Assembly: GCF_021155775.2 (NCBI RefSeq)
Contig: NC_060233.1
Span: forward strand, 14,518,537 to 14,582,536
Length of the DNA: 64,000 nucleotides
From: Neodiprion pinetum
Taxonomy: Eukaryota > Arthropoda > Insecta > Hymenoptera > Diprionidae
Direction of reading: 5' to 3'
The translations under genes and the position numbers were made by a program. Within the stretch, counting starts at the first letter, position 1; each line of letters starts with the position of its first letter. Below, one piece after another: positions 25,138 through 40,100 of the stretch. The notes beneath the pieces were generated by a model that searched no databases, had not been told where the DNA came from, and worked only from the letters and a program-made list of their open reading frames with translations.

Positions 25138-28100
25138 TCACCGTCGGTGCTTTAGCCTAATTCGCAGAGCTATGTACGCTATTACTTCAAGGGCAAAGTA
25201 AAGTCCGATGAGGATGGAAATACTGCTCCAATATTCGGCCTCGGTCATATCGACCTCCTTCAAAAGCTGTCTAGGGTATTTGTAGTGGCAATAGACTACC
25301 GAGCAATCCAACTTCGGCCGATCGTATCTGCAAATACATGAAACCGAAACAATAAAAGTGAAAATTGTTCAAAAGTCGCAACTTGTATTCAATGGCGATG
25401 TCTTCTTACGATTACTCACCCATAAATTGCAACCATGACACCTTCGAAGCCATATTTAAGGAAAGAGATGTGAAAGAGCCACTGCATGTAGGGATGAGCG
25501 TCATTGATGTGAACAAAGAATCCACTGAATATCATGAAAGGCAATATCACCAGTGGGCCGAAAATCACACCGTTCTGAAATCAATTTCAACATACAGATG
25601 TTGGTAGCCTGAAATTCAGTATCCGCACTTTGCGATTATGTATGCGGCAATGATTGTTAAAGAGGTACATACAAGAAGAAGGTTGAAAATCGGGTAAATC
25701 GTGGGAATTTGTAACTCGAAAATTGATTATTACATTTGATCGGGGTTCGTTTTATTCAAAAATATATGTATTAGGCTTGCCTTCTGTATTTTTTTATTGA
25801 AATCAATTTATAGGAAATATTGTTATTGACAGCAACGTCAATCATTTTCCTCTATGACATCTTTTACGGTCACTACGATATCTCAAAAATATCCAACCGA
25901 TTTTCTTGAACTTTGAAGACAGTAAGTATTCTTGGATAGTTAATTCTCTTTGTCAGAATCTGATTTTGTTTTTTTTTTTTCTCAAACAGCGACAGTTTGA
26001 GGTTGAAATTTGATTTTGCGCAGCTCGCTTATGTAATAAATAGTGAACATATAACAGTTAAAAAAAGTTGCATCATGGCAAAGCGGATAACCTTTTCAGG
26101 AATACCGTAGCCAAATGTGAGGAAAATCGGGTGAACCGTTCTTGAAATATTAAGAACACCGTAAAACATTTCACAGAGTGAATTGATTGACGCTATTGTT
26201 AATAATAGTGGTTCCAAGGAATTCCAACTAACTTTTTGCTCAATTAAGTTACTGGCTGTCGTGATATAAATTTCCAAAACTTACCCAATTCTTCAGCCGC
26301 CTACCGGTATCGTATGCATACTCGTTTGAACGAATGTATATAGCTAAGCCGGTTTGGCATGCGTGTAATATATATAGAAATGGTAGGCAGTGGCATGACA
26401 TAAAAAGTTTATAAGAACGTAATATTTCAAGTCCGCTTTCACTAGCAGCTGCGCCGTTAGGTTCGTCGAGTAGAATTTTCACGTCCACGAAATGCTCTCC
26501 ACAGACATTCGTGAAGCGTTTTCTCTCGGATGTGCAAACTTTGATTTATTCTCAAACGAGGTAATAACGAAACAATTAAAGAATTGGGGGAAAACACTCA
26601 CGCGAATATCCATCCCTATGCCGAGTATCAGCCCAACGGTTTGTGCGACAAAACTAACGACGATGCACATCGTTACGTACAGTAGCAATCTTCGGATTTC
26701 GGGTAGTTGGCCACTCATGAAAAAAACTACCAGCGTAAACGTTGATGCAGCAACGATTTGTACTGGAAAGTCAGCCAACTTGTTCGCTAAATAGAAGGAC
26801 CGGAGCTTGTACCATCTGTTGAAGTGTTCCCTCATCACGATTGGAAGTTCCGATGGGACTGTAATCATAATAATAGTTAGCAGCGAACCGCAGAACAACT
26901 CGAAGAATTATCGAACCCAATGAACGGCGCGTTATGAAACCTTTCAGCACGGAACTGATGAATACGGTTCGGAAACATATTTTGTATTTCTTTCAAATTT
27001 TGGATCAGACTCACATGTGATAATTGTTGAGTTGAACGCACTGAACATGAGGAACATGATGCTGAAGAAAAGCAGATTGAAGTTGTCGAACACATAGGCT
27101 GCATCCTGGCCAATTTGATAATAGAGGGTGCCAACGAGAAGTGCTATCAATAGATGCATAGATATCCGCGTGAACGTCAGAAACTGAGGAATAGGTTTTC
27201 ATCAATGTTCCACGAAATCATGGTGGAGACATTCAATAAGTGGCATCATAAATACATTCAAAATAGTTCAGTATATTTTCACGCTATCGCTACCAGATCA
27301 GTATCGAAAGAATGGTGTTCAACGAACATCAATTCTGACAAGCAGGGTAGAGCAGCAATTTAGTTCGTTATCAGCCCCTCTTGGAGTCTCTCTTCAAATC
27401 GAAAACTGATTAGAATAAAAATTCTTAATCTCCCGTCGATTGAGCAACAATAAGTTTATCACAACGCCTATTCATAGTTATCACTGTAATTTAAACAGAT
27501 GTTTTGATCACTCGGCTAAATTCGCCGAATTCATTATCAGATAACCGGCAAGTCTTCATTAAGACTCTTAATAACTGTCGTAGTATACTATCTCACAGAG
27601 AGACTAGAGCAGATGGTCGCATGTCATATTTGTATCTACAAATTGACGTTTAATTCGAACTGAATGCTCGATAGGATACGCGTTGGAAAATTTGTGACGA
27701 GAAGATACAAAGACGATGGAAAAATATCTGTCGATTATATAATGATAAATTCGGGCGGAAAGTAAAAATCGCTTGATTTTATAATATGCCATTGACCCCT
27801 CGATTCCTACTCAGTTTAATCGTTAATGGCGATGAAAATGAGTTCCATTCAAACGATTAATTTTCAACCCAAATTTATTCTGACTAGGTTGCGGCTTTGG
27901 CAGATCACGTGATACTGACATTTATATCTAATTGAATTTAAAATTATGAAAAAAATCAGACTTAAATGATCTAATCAATTACCGAGTTCACCTCACATAA
28001 CACTCACTAAAAAGCACTAAAATTCAATTATCATTTTATTTTTCAACCTTGAATTGATAAGGATTTGAAAGAAATCGTAGCTTGGACCCTTCTCAGTTGA

Positions 28101-31100
28101 ACAAATAAGGAGGCGGAATAAATTCTAAAAAACTTGACGACAAATAGGCTCTATAGTTAGATTCCTATCATATATTCATACTAATTAGAGAGTAGTCATG
28201 ATAATTTTTTGCGACTTGATTGATTGACAACTGTTATCTGTGAAAGGTTGTAACACTGACTTGACAATATTGACCGTTCTAATTAGTATCTCGTAGGATG
28301 TTATTTTTACGTAATCGAGCGTTATACATTGAATACCTTGTCTCTGGAGAGCCTGATGACGTTTCTCTTGAGAAGGACGTACAATTGCTTCCAAAAACTG
28401 GTTGCATACTCTCCGGTAATTTGATGATAGTCCTTCTCCGGTTTGTCCATGTGAAGGATAGGAGTGGGAGGTAACCTGGGGGCGCGAACCGGCGTCGTAA
28501 GACCGGAGGCAATCATTTCTTCGATTTTCGAAAGACCGCCGATAGCTGGGGATCTCCATTTATTGCTGCTTCCATTTTTAATTCCTCTGGACAGCAACGG
28601 CACGAAATTTCCATAATCACCAGCACTGACTTCTAGGACTGGTTGAAGATAAACAAAATTAACCCAATAAGTTTCAAGATGTTTATCAAGTTTCAATTTC
28701 TTTTCAAAATAGGTTATACCGATAGAAAATGGCGAAAGTTGGCAATCCGATTGTGCATGCGCAAGATGTGACGTCTTTTCATGCCAACTGACCGCATCAA
28801 GCTTTATTTGTCCAACGTGACTTATGGGGATCATTTAGGTAAAGAGAATTTTTGTGGAAGCATGGGAAACTTTCATTATCAAGCAACTTGTAGATAACTG
28901 ATGACCCCTGCGAGTCAACGTAACGGTATAATTTTAATTTACCGCTTGATGCGGGAGAGTTTGACATCTAGTGTCGCGTTTCGTTTAAGTTGGCACCCTT
29001 GTCTCGTAAACGAAAATATTGCCAGAGTACGATATTGCCGACCAATACAATTCAATTATTTAACACATGCGCAGTCGATCACTTAAGCCTGCGATATTTT
29101 ACCATTGCTTCTGATGATTAACGTCAGTCAAGAAGGACTCATTCGTAAGGTATCGCGTTAAGCGCAAGGTCTCCGAAAGTTGACAGTCTTTCTCTCATGC
29201 AGTTATTTTTCAACCATTGAAAGTAGCGGGACGACCATGTACATAACGTATCGCAAAGAGTATCAAGAAATACTTCAAACTTTACTCACTAAAATCAGCT
29301 GGATTGTGATATTCGGGACAACAAAGGCCTTGTTCTGCCAGGTAGGATACCATGTTGCTCGTTCCTCCAGTGTATAGGCAATAGCCTTGGGCGACAACGT
29401 AAAGATGATCGATCATGTCGAAGAGAAGTGCACTCGGTTGATGAATGGTGCAAATTACCGTTCGACCTTCCCTTGCCAAGGCTTTCAAAAGACCAATGCA
29501 TTGCTTCGACGTGACGCTGTCTAATCCGCTGTAATAGTGAAGAACATCCGATGTCAGATGGCTCACGCGTTAAAATTCTCCGATCACGTTAAAACCAATA
29601 TCTGGTGAAAGTCACCTCGTGGGCTCGTCGAAGAACATCACTGGAGGATTGCTGATCAGTTCCAGAGCGATTGCAAGCCTTTTTCTCTGACCGCCGCTCA
29701 GGCGACCTGACAGGACATGTCTTGCTTCGTCGAGTCCCAACGCCACCAGAATTTTTTCCACCTTAGTGAAAAATAAATGAACTGATTGTGAGTTCAACCT
29801 CAACGCGTTATCGGTAGTTTGGCGGAACGTGAGCAAATTGAAAGATGTCTAGAGCTCTCTTATTAACTCGATATTTCTTATCTAGTAGTGTGAAGCCTAG
29901 TCGCCGGAGCCATTGTTATACGCAATGGCAATGCTACACAACGATAGGTAATGACATTGATGCGATAATTGGGGACGGAAGTAGCTGATTAGACGGACGT
30001 TGCCCTACACAGAATCTCGCAGTTTGATCCTACTACAATTTCATTTCAATTACAGCCCATCAATGTTTGTCACTGTCTCAAAATTGTACTCTTGGCGTTT
30101 AGATAGCACTGAAAATGCGTTTTTCCAATTTAGAAGTACTTTTCAAAGATATTTTCGCGATCGATTCCATTGGTCTCCGCATGTGAAGCAAATGTTTACG
30201 CTTACAAGGAAAGTACCCGAAATGTGACCTACCGATTTCCTTCTTTCTGTGACGTCTTTTATTAGGTACACCAAAAACCACTAGCAACGTCTTTTTTCCG
30301 TGCCAATTTGGCTAAACATTTTTTGACCCAACAAAGTAGAAACTTTCCTGCAAACCACGAGGATAAAACCATTGCGCGTATTATCCTTTGTTAATATTAT
30401 ATGATGTCTAATTAGTTTGAACAAAAACTTTAACGAGATTGCTGAGCAATTCTCCAGGAATAAAGTTTTTAAAGTAAATATCACGATTGGTTTTTTATCC
30501 CTGAAATGGCCGATGAGCACAATATGTTTATGTGACACAACAAATCAAACTAGTGTGGTTCCCCTCGGGTACTTTCTTCTTTTGAAACTTACCCTCCTGG
30601 TTTTGTCCTGCTTGCAAAGGTTGAGCTTGAGTTCGGCAGCAACATGCATCGCCTCTTCGGCGGTGAGCAAGGGCTGAATGTTGTCCTCCTGCATTATGTA
30701 AGCGGAAGCTCTCCGGAAGGTGGCCAAGTTCCTTGGCTGGCCATTCACCGTCACTTGTCCCGTGACTGCGGACGTCCTGAAATTCATAAACCATTAATTG
30801 CATGTTTTCGAATTTGTGAAGTGCAGCTAAAAACGTGTTGTCACTTGGAAATGGACTGACAAAGACTCAGCGATGAACAGAAACAGCCGTTTTATGCAAT
30901 TGCCGCGGGAGTTTCGATTGCATTTGGACAATTGCAGTGTGGAACGTTTAATTAAATATTCTAGTAAGAAACAATTATGTATGGTGCCATTTTTTCTTAT
31001 TTTCGTTTTACTCTCAACAAGCTCAATCTACAGAAGTTCTTTTCTGATTATGTTCTAGCAGATGTCAAATTCTTTTTCCACATGCAATCAGTGATTCACA

Positions 31101-34100
31101 GAGATATGAATTGACAGGCTGCTGCTAGTGAATAATTAAAAATACTGCAACTGCATGGTCTTCTATCCTTTAACTGCTATTGATTCGGTAAATTAAAACA
31201 ATTTTGTATAAACCACGAATAGTAGTCCATGCAATGCAATTCCTGGTGTATAAGCCTGCGAGGTCTACGTTTATTAAATTTTTGTCAAAAGTAGGGCTGT
31301 GCGATTAATCGATTAATCGTAGATCCCGATTAATTGAAAGGGCCGATTGAGCAATTGATTGGAAAAACAGTCAATCGGAAATACAAACTACTCAAAACAG
31401 CCGATTGAAGCGATTAATGGCGAAATTGATTGACCCAAAAAATACTGATTAATCGATTAATTTGAAAATGATGTATTTCATTGATCTTTGTTAAAGGCGA
31501 TATTCTGATGAGAAGGCTGGACAATTAGTTCTTTCATTCATAACCAATTCTAATCTGTTATGATCGATATTGTTACAAAATATCTTCTTTCAATTTCGAA
31601 TAACATTTTTGCAAGGATTGAAGATCGAAGTGTAATTATCCCGGAGTAGGTGTAAAACTACTTGATCAAACTCCCAAATGTCTTTATATTATGGCACGAA
31701 CTACTCGTCACGCGTGAAAAGAGACATTCTGAGCAACGATTGCAAGTAGTGTGTAAGAATCTTTGCCAGCAGTAGGATTTCGTGAGAAGACTCGTTTAAA
31801 ACGAATACTAAAGCAACTCTGAGGAGCAAATACGTAGAATTACACTTCCTGTCCGATTGTATGGAACAAATACAATACTAAACATTTCTCGTGAGTACAG
31901 TTGCGTGCGTCCGAAACGTGATATTATATCAGCAGCCCAAGTCTTACTAACCGCAAACCAAAGTCCGGATGCTAGTATCAGCAACTACGAATTACAATAC
32001 ACTAATTGAATTTATCTCGAGCTTCACGAACACTATTGACCAGATACTTATGCTTTTAACCGCAGCGGTCATTGCGGCGAAAATTTTTACGATTTCATTT
32101 ATTGTCAATTACTTATTAACGTTGTACGAGAAAAATTTATTTTATGATTTTCAGCGTATACTGACGAATTCCCACACAAAGAATATGGCAAAACCACCAA
32201 CGGCCAGAGAAACACACAGCTGTGGGTACTACACACAATGTTTATATAATGAACGGAATGACAGTAAATTTAGTGTAAGAAACTACGAACACGTAACACT
32301 ATTTCTTTAACCACCAAAACTATTTTCGTTTTCAACAGTAGATTTCTATCTGAGAACAAAATATCGCAAAGTATCGAGTATTCCGGGATATTTGCAGAAT
32401 TGGCACAGTCTTACCATAATAAGGATCGCGGGACCATGAAAAATATTGGACGAGCCGAAAACTGTTCGTTTAACTACGAAAAAATGCAGACCTAAGACAT
32501 CTAATTTCATTATGCATTCTAGGATATTCAGGAATTTTGTCTTCGACACTTCACAAGTTTCTCGTATTTTTTAATCTTGATACCTGGAAATGTATAGCAA
32601 CGTGCTTTCGTATCTGACGATAAATCGAATAATCACAAATCGAGAATTATGTGTCCTTGCCGCAAACGGGTCTTTAATTCCAGCCCGAAACGTTCAAAAT
32701 AATGTATTCACAAAATGGCCAAATGTACAATACGATAGCAATGAACCAAGCGTACCAACCATTTATGCAAATTTCGCAACGCCAGCCAGAAGTTTTTTAA
32801 GGACGGCTTGTTTTCAATCCAAAACTTGTCATTCACGATTGGCGTGTATACAATTAATGACAAGCCATTTATACAATTACGCTGTTATTGGAACAAATTA
32901 CGATTGAATTACCACTGGCTGAAATAAGAACAAGCCCAACGACACATCGATTATGCACTTACGTCTCGAAGACGGAAAAAATCGAGAAAATCACCGGTGT
33001 CCAAATCCATATAGAACACGAAATATTACATCCAATCTAAACTTGTTACCGAAAACATATATCAGTCGCCACGTAATCTCGTTCTACGGTACAATTAAGC
33101 GCACATAACAGAGGAGATTTTTGTGTAAAACAAACGAAAGATAAAAATGCACCGAGGTGAAAGCCACGCGCAGCTGTGAACCTCGAGTGCAGGTAGACCT
33201 ATTAAATCGCACGGAACGACCTATGGGGCCTTTTTTCGATCAACATTACGTGTCGACAACTCGGCCTTGAGGCTCCGGATACCAGCTTAACAGGGGCGAA
33301 ACTAGGATGCGAAAAACGGAGCAATGCCCCGGGGCCCCTAAGACAGGAGGTCAAAAATAAACTCGTCATATTTCATTCGGATTCCTAATTCTGACGTTTC
33401 GTTCTTTTGTTTTCGTACTGTATTTTCAGACGCGTTCCGCAAGTTTTGGCTATAGTTCATTATTTTGCCACCAGATGCCAGCACGTCATTTTAGCCGATC
33501 AAACGACTTGTCAGTCGCCTAGAAACGGCAGTCATTTCGTGAACAATAGACGATCACGAATTTAACATTGCAACTCTATTAACAGTTATATCGGCTGTAG
33601 GTATAGTCATAAAGCAATTTGTCAGTTGCCTAGCAACGGCAGCCATTTCGTGCACAATAGACGAGCACGAATTTAACAATAGAACTCTGTTAATAGTTAT
33701 ATCGACTGTATAGTCAAAAATGTAAGATATTTTTGGATAGATGGTAATTTTAGTTTATCGTGAATATAATGCACAAATCGAACATCTTACTGTTTTATTG
33801 AGGGCAAATTTATGAAACGCGGGAGGAGAGCCTGCAGAAAAATATGTCTCGTTATTTACCCAGGGCGCCCAATTTGGGGTCTTGCTCCGGGGCCCCTAAA
33901 GGGCTAGTTACGCCCCTGCCATGCTAGATACCGCTCGGTGCACGCGCACCGAAACGAGGCGCCTTCCTCGGTGCTCCAACTTCGTCATCACCGTCGGGTG
34001 CAATCGCGGTGCAACCGTACTTAGGTTCAAGAGAACGTTGAGCTTGGTACCCGTGCCCGCGAAAGAGGAACTCGCGATTGCACCAGAGAAACTCGCGGTA

Positions 34101-37100
34101 TTCCGTTAGAGCGTGAAAATTTTCAGAGCCCGAAGGTACACCCGGAAAGTTGCTCTTGACCGAATCCCGAATCGGGTCGAAGAAAGAATTCTCGCAACGA
34201 ACGACAAGGACAATTTAACAAAAGATTCCTGTTTCGAAACGGTGTTTTCGAAGATTCGACAGGTTGTCGTTTCAAACAGAACTGCATCGTTAAATATGGA
34301 AGCTGAATATTTCACCAAGATTTACGATACTCTCGCATTCCTCTTTATGGAATGAATTGGGTACTGCGAACAGGATGTCGAGGTCAAGGATTTTCTCAAA
34401 GATGTTTACCAATGCAGTTGCATTGCGCAGTTAATTAATAACTCGCTGTTATTTCAACGATTTTATACCGCAGGGTAACAAAGGTATTTTCACATTTTCA
34501 TTGTAAGCTATCACAAAGCGTTATTAATCGTACCGGATTAACCAGTGAAGGGACTCGATTGACAGAGATATTACAAGTGCATTGCGTGGTTGGCACTCAC
34601 GTGAAACCTGCCAGGACGTCCATGAGGGTGGATTTGCCAGCACCCGAAGGTCCCATAATTGCTGTTAATTCCCCGGCTTTAAAGTTTCCGCTGACGGTTT
34701 TCAACAATTCACGCCTTCCTGTGGAATAAAGTAATAAAAACAATCATGAATGTGAACACTCGGAGTGTGTTTCTTTGTCTAACTGTCAATTTTCTTAATC
34801 TGGAGAATCGAGAACCAGGTAGAGCGTTATTATTGCTGTATTGTAGTTGGGAAGAACTTATTGTTAGGTACCAAAGATTGCGCTGAGGTAAATTTATAGT
34901 TATGATTACTATAAAGCCCTGGACTATCTTCATTTTTTACTACAACTGAACAATACATTTCTGGTTATAAAATGAAACTGCGTTTTGTAACCGTAATCGA
35001 AAAACTCTATTCTTTCTGATCATGGTCACTGGTATTAGATTTTCTTGTAACTATTAGGACAATTTTATGTTCGTCAAACGAGAAATTGATGCGAAGGCCT
35101 TATTCAACTGAAAAAGTACAGTAAACTAGGCAGACAGATTTAATATTGCAATAATAAAAAAAATGCAATATTGTCACTATAATTACATTGTTACAAACAA
35201 TTGCTTATACCGCATTTTCTTTTAATTCCAACCATATTCAATCCGTTATTGTGACCCTACCCATTCTACCAGTACATACTTTTCACTAACTATAAAAAAT
35301 GATACTCTTCTCAACGCAGTTTTGTTAAAATGTTTCTTGACGATTCAAAAAAGCACATACGCATTGTGTACAGAATGTTTGACAAGTCGAGAGGGTATCG
35401 CTCGCGTAATGACACGACGCTGTATCATGATGAAACAAAGGATCCTCGGCCTGCACTCCAACTGCAGATATCAACGCCATCCACGGTGACTGAGTGCGAC
35501 GTACTTGATATATATTATAAAAATAGAACGTAAATTATAGTCCAGTTCTGTAGCCACGCGTTATACATTCATAGTGATATATAAACAATAATGACAAAGA
35601 ACATGAAGAATCATCGCTGATGGATGGCTGTTCAGGTACATTTCTAAAAGAGTGCTAATTTGGCCGCTCTGCTTCCGGTCAATGTAGCGTCTGATAAAAC
35701 AGTTCGCTCGTATTGGCGTGATAACAAAAAATTATGATCTCGCGATTATACCTATCGTCAGTCAGATTATTTGTCTGGTAGTGACATAACTCGCACAGAA
35801 ATATTTTCTATGTGTGCAATGTATAATGAAATTTGTTTCTTGAGATTGCGGTTTTCTTAAATGTGGGACTGTTACTTAACGTTTCATTGAACGTAAGGTT
35901 GTCAACGTGTGATCGCATTCCAGAACACTGAAAACTAAAACTGTTTTATTTTATCAGTTTTTTTGTTACACTAACGATAGAATTGATCTGTGTCCCGCAA
36001 TAAGTAGTTCAACCTTTGTTCGATTGAAAAATGCGTCACCGCATTATATGCTGAACCGAATTCATTCAGTTGTGAGACGAGATTTCATTGCGAAATCAGT
36101 AGGCGACACTGACCTTTTGATATAAAAAATTAGCAATAATCGCTCGTTTCACATAGATTATAGAAATGTGGATTCGTTGAAACTTTAGGTCAACAAAGTT
36201 GAACGCAAAATCTAATTGCGTCTGAGTTTTATAAACATTAAAACCCAATACGTCGACAAATACATCCGCTCGATAAGATGTAATTGACTATTCACTTCAA
36301 GAGTTATAAACTTCGACGTGAATTGATTAGCAATAAGCCCCGGTTTTTGTTGATACCGGCTGAAAGGCTGCAACATTTTTGCAAAAGAAAACTACAAGCT
36401 AACGAAGAAGGATATAAAGATGTGGGAGCTTGTGTTTGATGATAATAAAAATACGCGAGCGTTGAAACATCTGCAGATTCATGCTGACAATCAGATTGGC
36501 TGAGAAAAAGCAAGTTACGATTTATGATGCAATTGAACAATTACACAACTACCCTGAGTTACGTAATCCATATTTAATGTTCGTTGTTTCTCTAAGCCTC
36601 GCCTTTTTCTCCAAAAGTGTGCAAGGTAACTCATACTTGCGCAGAAATACCACATTATCTGGAGATTATGCACAGAAGATCGCACTTGCTCTGTTGCTAG
36701 AAAGTATATCTAAGCATATGGAGCTAAATTAGTTTACGCGTTTATTCCTCCAAACATCTATAGAGCTAATCGTAATCGTATAAGTCAGGAATTGTTTGAA
36801 ATGTTTATCAATATTTTTCTTATCTTTGTCGGCCGCTTACGCAAACAACAAGAAGACGCCGAGACCAAGTATCACGTATGGATTTTGATTTGCTGAACGT
36901 GACAAAGACGAGACTTGTTTGATAATTATTTTTCGACATCAAATTGAATAGCATGTTCAGTTACATTTAACCCTAGAAAGATAATCGCCTTTCTGTCCTA
37001 ATTAGTACATCGAGTTGAAGAAATTGGTTGGCCAAAAAGTAAATTTTAAAATAAGTTTATTACGAAATAGTCGTACATTGAGTATTTATCAAATTATTTT

Positions 37101-40100
37101 ATTCGCAGGCCGCGGAAATCTGTTCAAAAATATAAGAACAAAAAATATTTGAATTGTAAACGAAAGGTTATAGATTCAAATGCTTCGTTTCAAATCGCTC
37201 TAAAATGGTTGAAAATCTAGTCGGTTGGTTCTACGTCACTTTACAATGGCTCATTTTATTCGAAAGGCTATTTCCTAAAAATACACTGAAATACTTTTTA
37301 CAATGATTTTGACATTGTCGAATATTTAATTTTACAACATTGAATCGATGAGGAATATGGTCAACAAATGAAAATATTGAATTGTCTATTGAAAGGAAAG
37401 AAAATCTGTTTTATTAACTTTGTAGAACCAAGTCTTCTGAACAAAATGAGCCATCGTCCAGTGAAATCGAACGAATTTACTAGATTTTAGGACCATTTCG
37501 AAGCGATGTGAAATAAGTATCGATATCCAAACTTTTTCTTATCGTTAATTTCAGTACTTTCTATTTTTATATTTTTAAACAGAGCTCAAACATATTGACC
37601 CTAGTTACTTCCACCTATGGAAACATCCACATTACTTACACGGGGTTACTCAAACCCCTGCCAACTTTGGAACGTTATTACTGTACACAACATTACGTTA
37701 TGCACAGTTACGACTTGAACAAAATTCTGAGATAAAATGTAAGAATTCAGAAATAGACCCCAATCTTAGTCTTGACAAAAAACGATGGAGGATGTGAGAG
37801 AAATTCTTGAAGCAAAAGAAGTAAAACGATATGCAAGTCTCTGAAAAGCCAAAGTTTTTTCAATCATTCTTCATTTTACTCCCACAAACAACCCTGATTC
37901 AAGCACGCTGACTTTGAAATTGTACGTGTAAATCCATTCTGTGGTCAACTGTACCCCATGTCAGTGATTACGGTTAAACACCCGATGTACAGTCAATGCA
38001 CGATTATATCGTAAAAAAATTCACAAGGAGTATCGACTTTCGGAGCATTGACTTTACCTCGGTTACGTAAAACGTGGTTCGATGGTATCCGCTGATGTTT
38101 GATTTTATAGTCTTACGAAACAAGGGTAAGTGCTACGAACTATTTTTCAAATGATTTCCTGGTGCCGATAAATCAGTAATACCTGTTCAAGCCACGATCT
38201 AATGACCCAGTGAGGCTTGCCAGACTGGGTGGCCTTGTCAGGCATGCCACTTGAGGCCTGGACAAGTTCATGGTTGGTATCCTTACACATAGAGTTGAAA
38301 TGTACCCCCAACCAAGCAAACATAATATCAAGCTTTGTACAAAAAGTATTCCTAGAATAAAGAAAAAACGGCGACTTGTCTAACGGGCGTTAGATGAGAC
38401 AGATAGCTAATGACTAGCAAAACCAAGAAAGAAAAAGAAACGCGTTGATACAAAGCACCGAAGATCTTGACTGAGATTTTGCCTAAAACCGGATTTCTTA
38501 TTTTTCTCAATTTTGATATCATATGGATATGGTATATCTTAATTTAAATCTTATCAAAAGTGTAACAACATATTTGAACGTCATTCGATGCAAAACGTGC
38601 TATTAGCTTGAAATAATTCTCATAGCTATATTATTGCAGTTTCATCACAGATTTCAACGAATTTCACTTGCGATTTCGATAACGAACTTTTATTAACAGA
38701 ATTAATCGTTTCAGTAATGATGCGTGAAAAGTTATTCGGTGGCAAAGTGATTGAGTATAAAACTGCAGATTCGGCAATTTATTTACAATATATACCACAG
38801 TACGGTTTGCACGGTTCTTGAACGTCGAGGTTATTTATTGCAGACTTGAGACGAGATGTAATTGGTAACCCTGACATTCAATAAAAATCTTCCCCAAATA
38901 TGCATCAGGCTGAAGTTCCTAACGTTATGGTGATGATGAATCTTCGGAAAAAATCGTTATTTTGCAACTTTAAGATTACTTAAAATTTAGTCAACCGTTA
39001 ATACGGTTAGAATTTTGACGAAAGTAGTCGGTGTTGAGAAAATTTTTGGCTATATTTAACGAACGGAGGCCAAGTCTCGTATTCCAATCACGCTAATTAG
39101 CATAAAAGCTGAACAGGTTCAATTTATTCGCAGAGAAATAAAGTTTCTTTTACTGGTTACAAAAACATGTATCACCGATCGCTATTACCGAAACATCTGC
39201 GTCAAGATAACGAAACGGTTTTTATTTATTTTTAAAACAAACAAATTACATATTTTCTCCTATAATCTGCAGGCAAGTATTTTCGAGTGTGAACAATTTC
39301 TGTGATCTTTTAATCTTCGGTATTGTAATTCTTCAAAGTCATGCATTGTCCAAACTTGAAAAAGCAACAATGATCAGATGTCTTTTCAAGTTGAGGAAAA
39401 GAATAACGATCGAGCCAGAGATTGACTCAGCAGGTAAAGAACTCTCTCCGTTATCCTCACCGCGCAGACATTCTTGATAAAAATAATCATCTAATTAGAG
39501 TTTCATATAATTAATCTCAACGCAGATAAAAAATATTATATATATATATATTAGGCTGATTCAAAAAAAACAGCTAATTTTTTTTTTCAAAATCCTCACA
39601 TAAAAACTTCCGAGAAGGTGTGAAAAGACGCCTGTAAAAAGCAGAGCCCTTAATATTATTATTAAGAGGTCGCGCATCGGGAATTTCTATTTCCCGTTTA
39701 AATAACACAGGAATAAATTTTTTTAAATTTTGCAATTTCGTATTTTTGCAACGGCTTATTGAATTAGCGGACCAAAGCATATTTTTGTAGGAAATTTGAC
39801 GCTCTACAAAAAAAGTCCTTACAAAGTTTTTCATAGTCACACTCCTTCAAAAGTTATTCGAGGTCAAAGTTGAACTTACAAAAAAATTCAATGTTTTTTT
39901 TTTTTTCGAGATACTATGAATCTTTTCTCATTATTTTGTTATAAATAGGATAGATTTCGGAACAATTACATTTTTAAATAGTCAAGTGCATCAGTTATGG
40001 ATTCTCCATGATGACATGTTTATTATTTAACATCGCATTTTTGTAAGGTAACTTTATATTGACTCGATGGGAAAATTAATGATTGAAAAAGCCCAATTAG

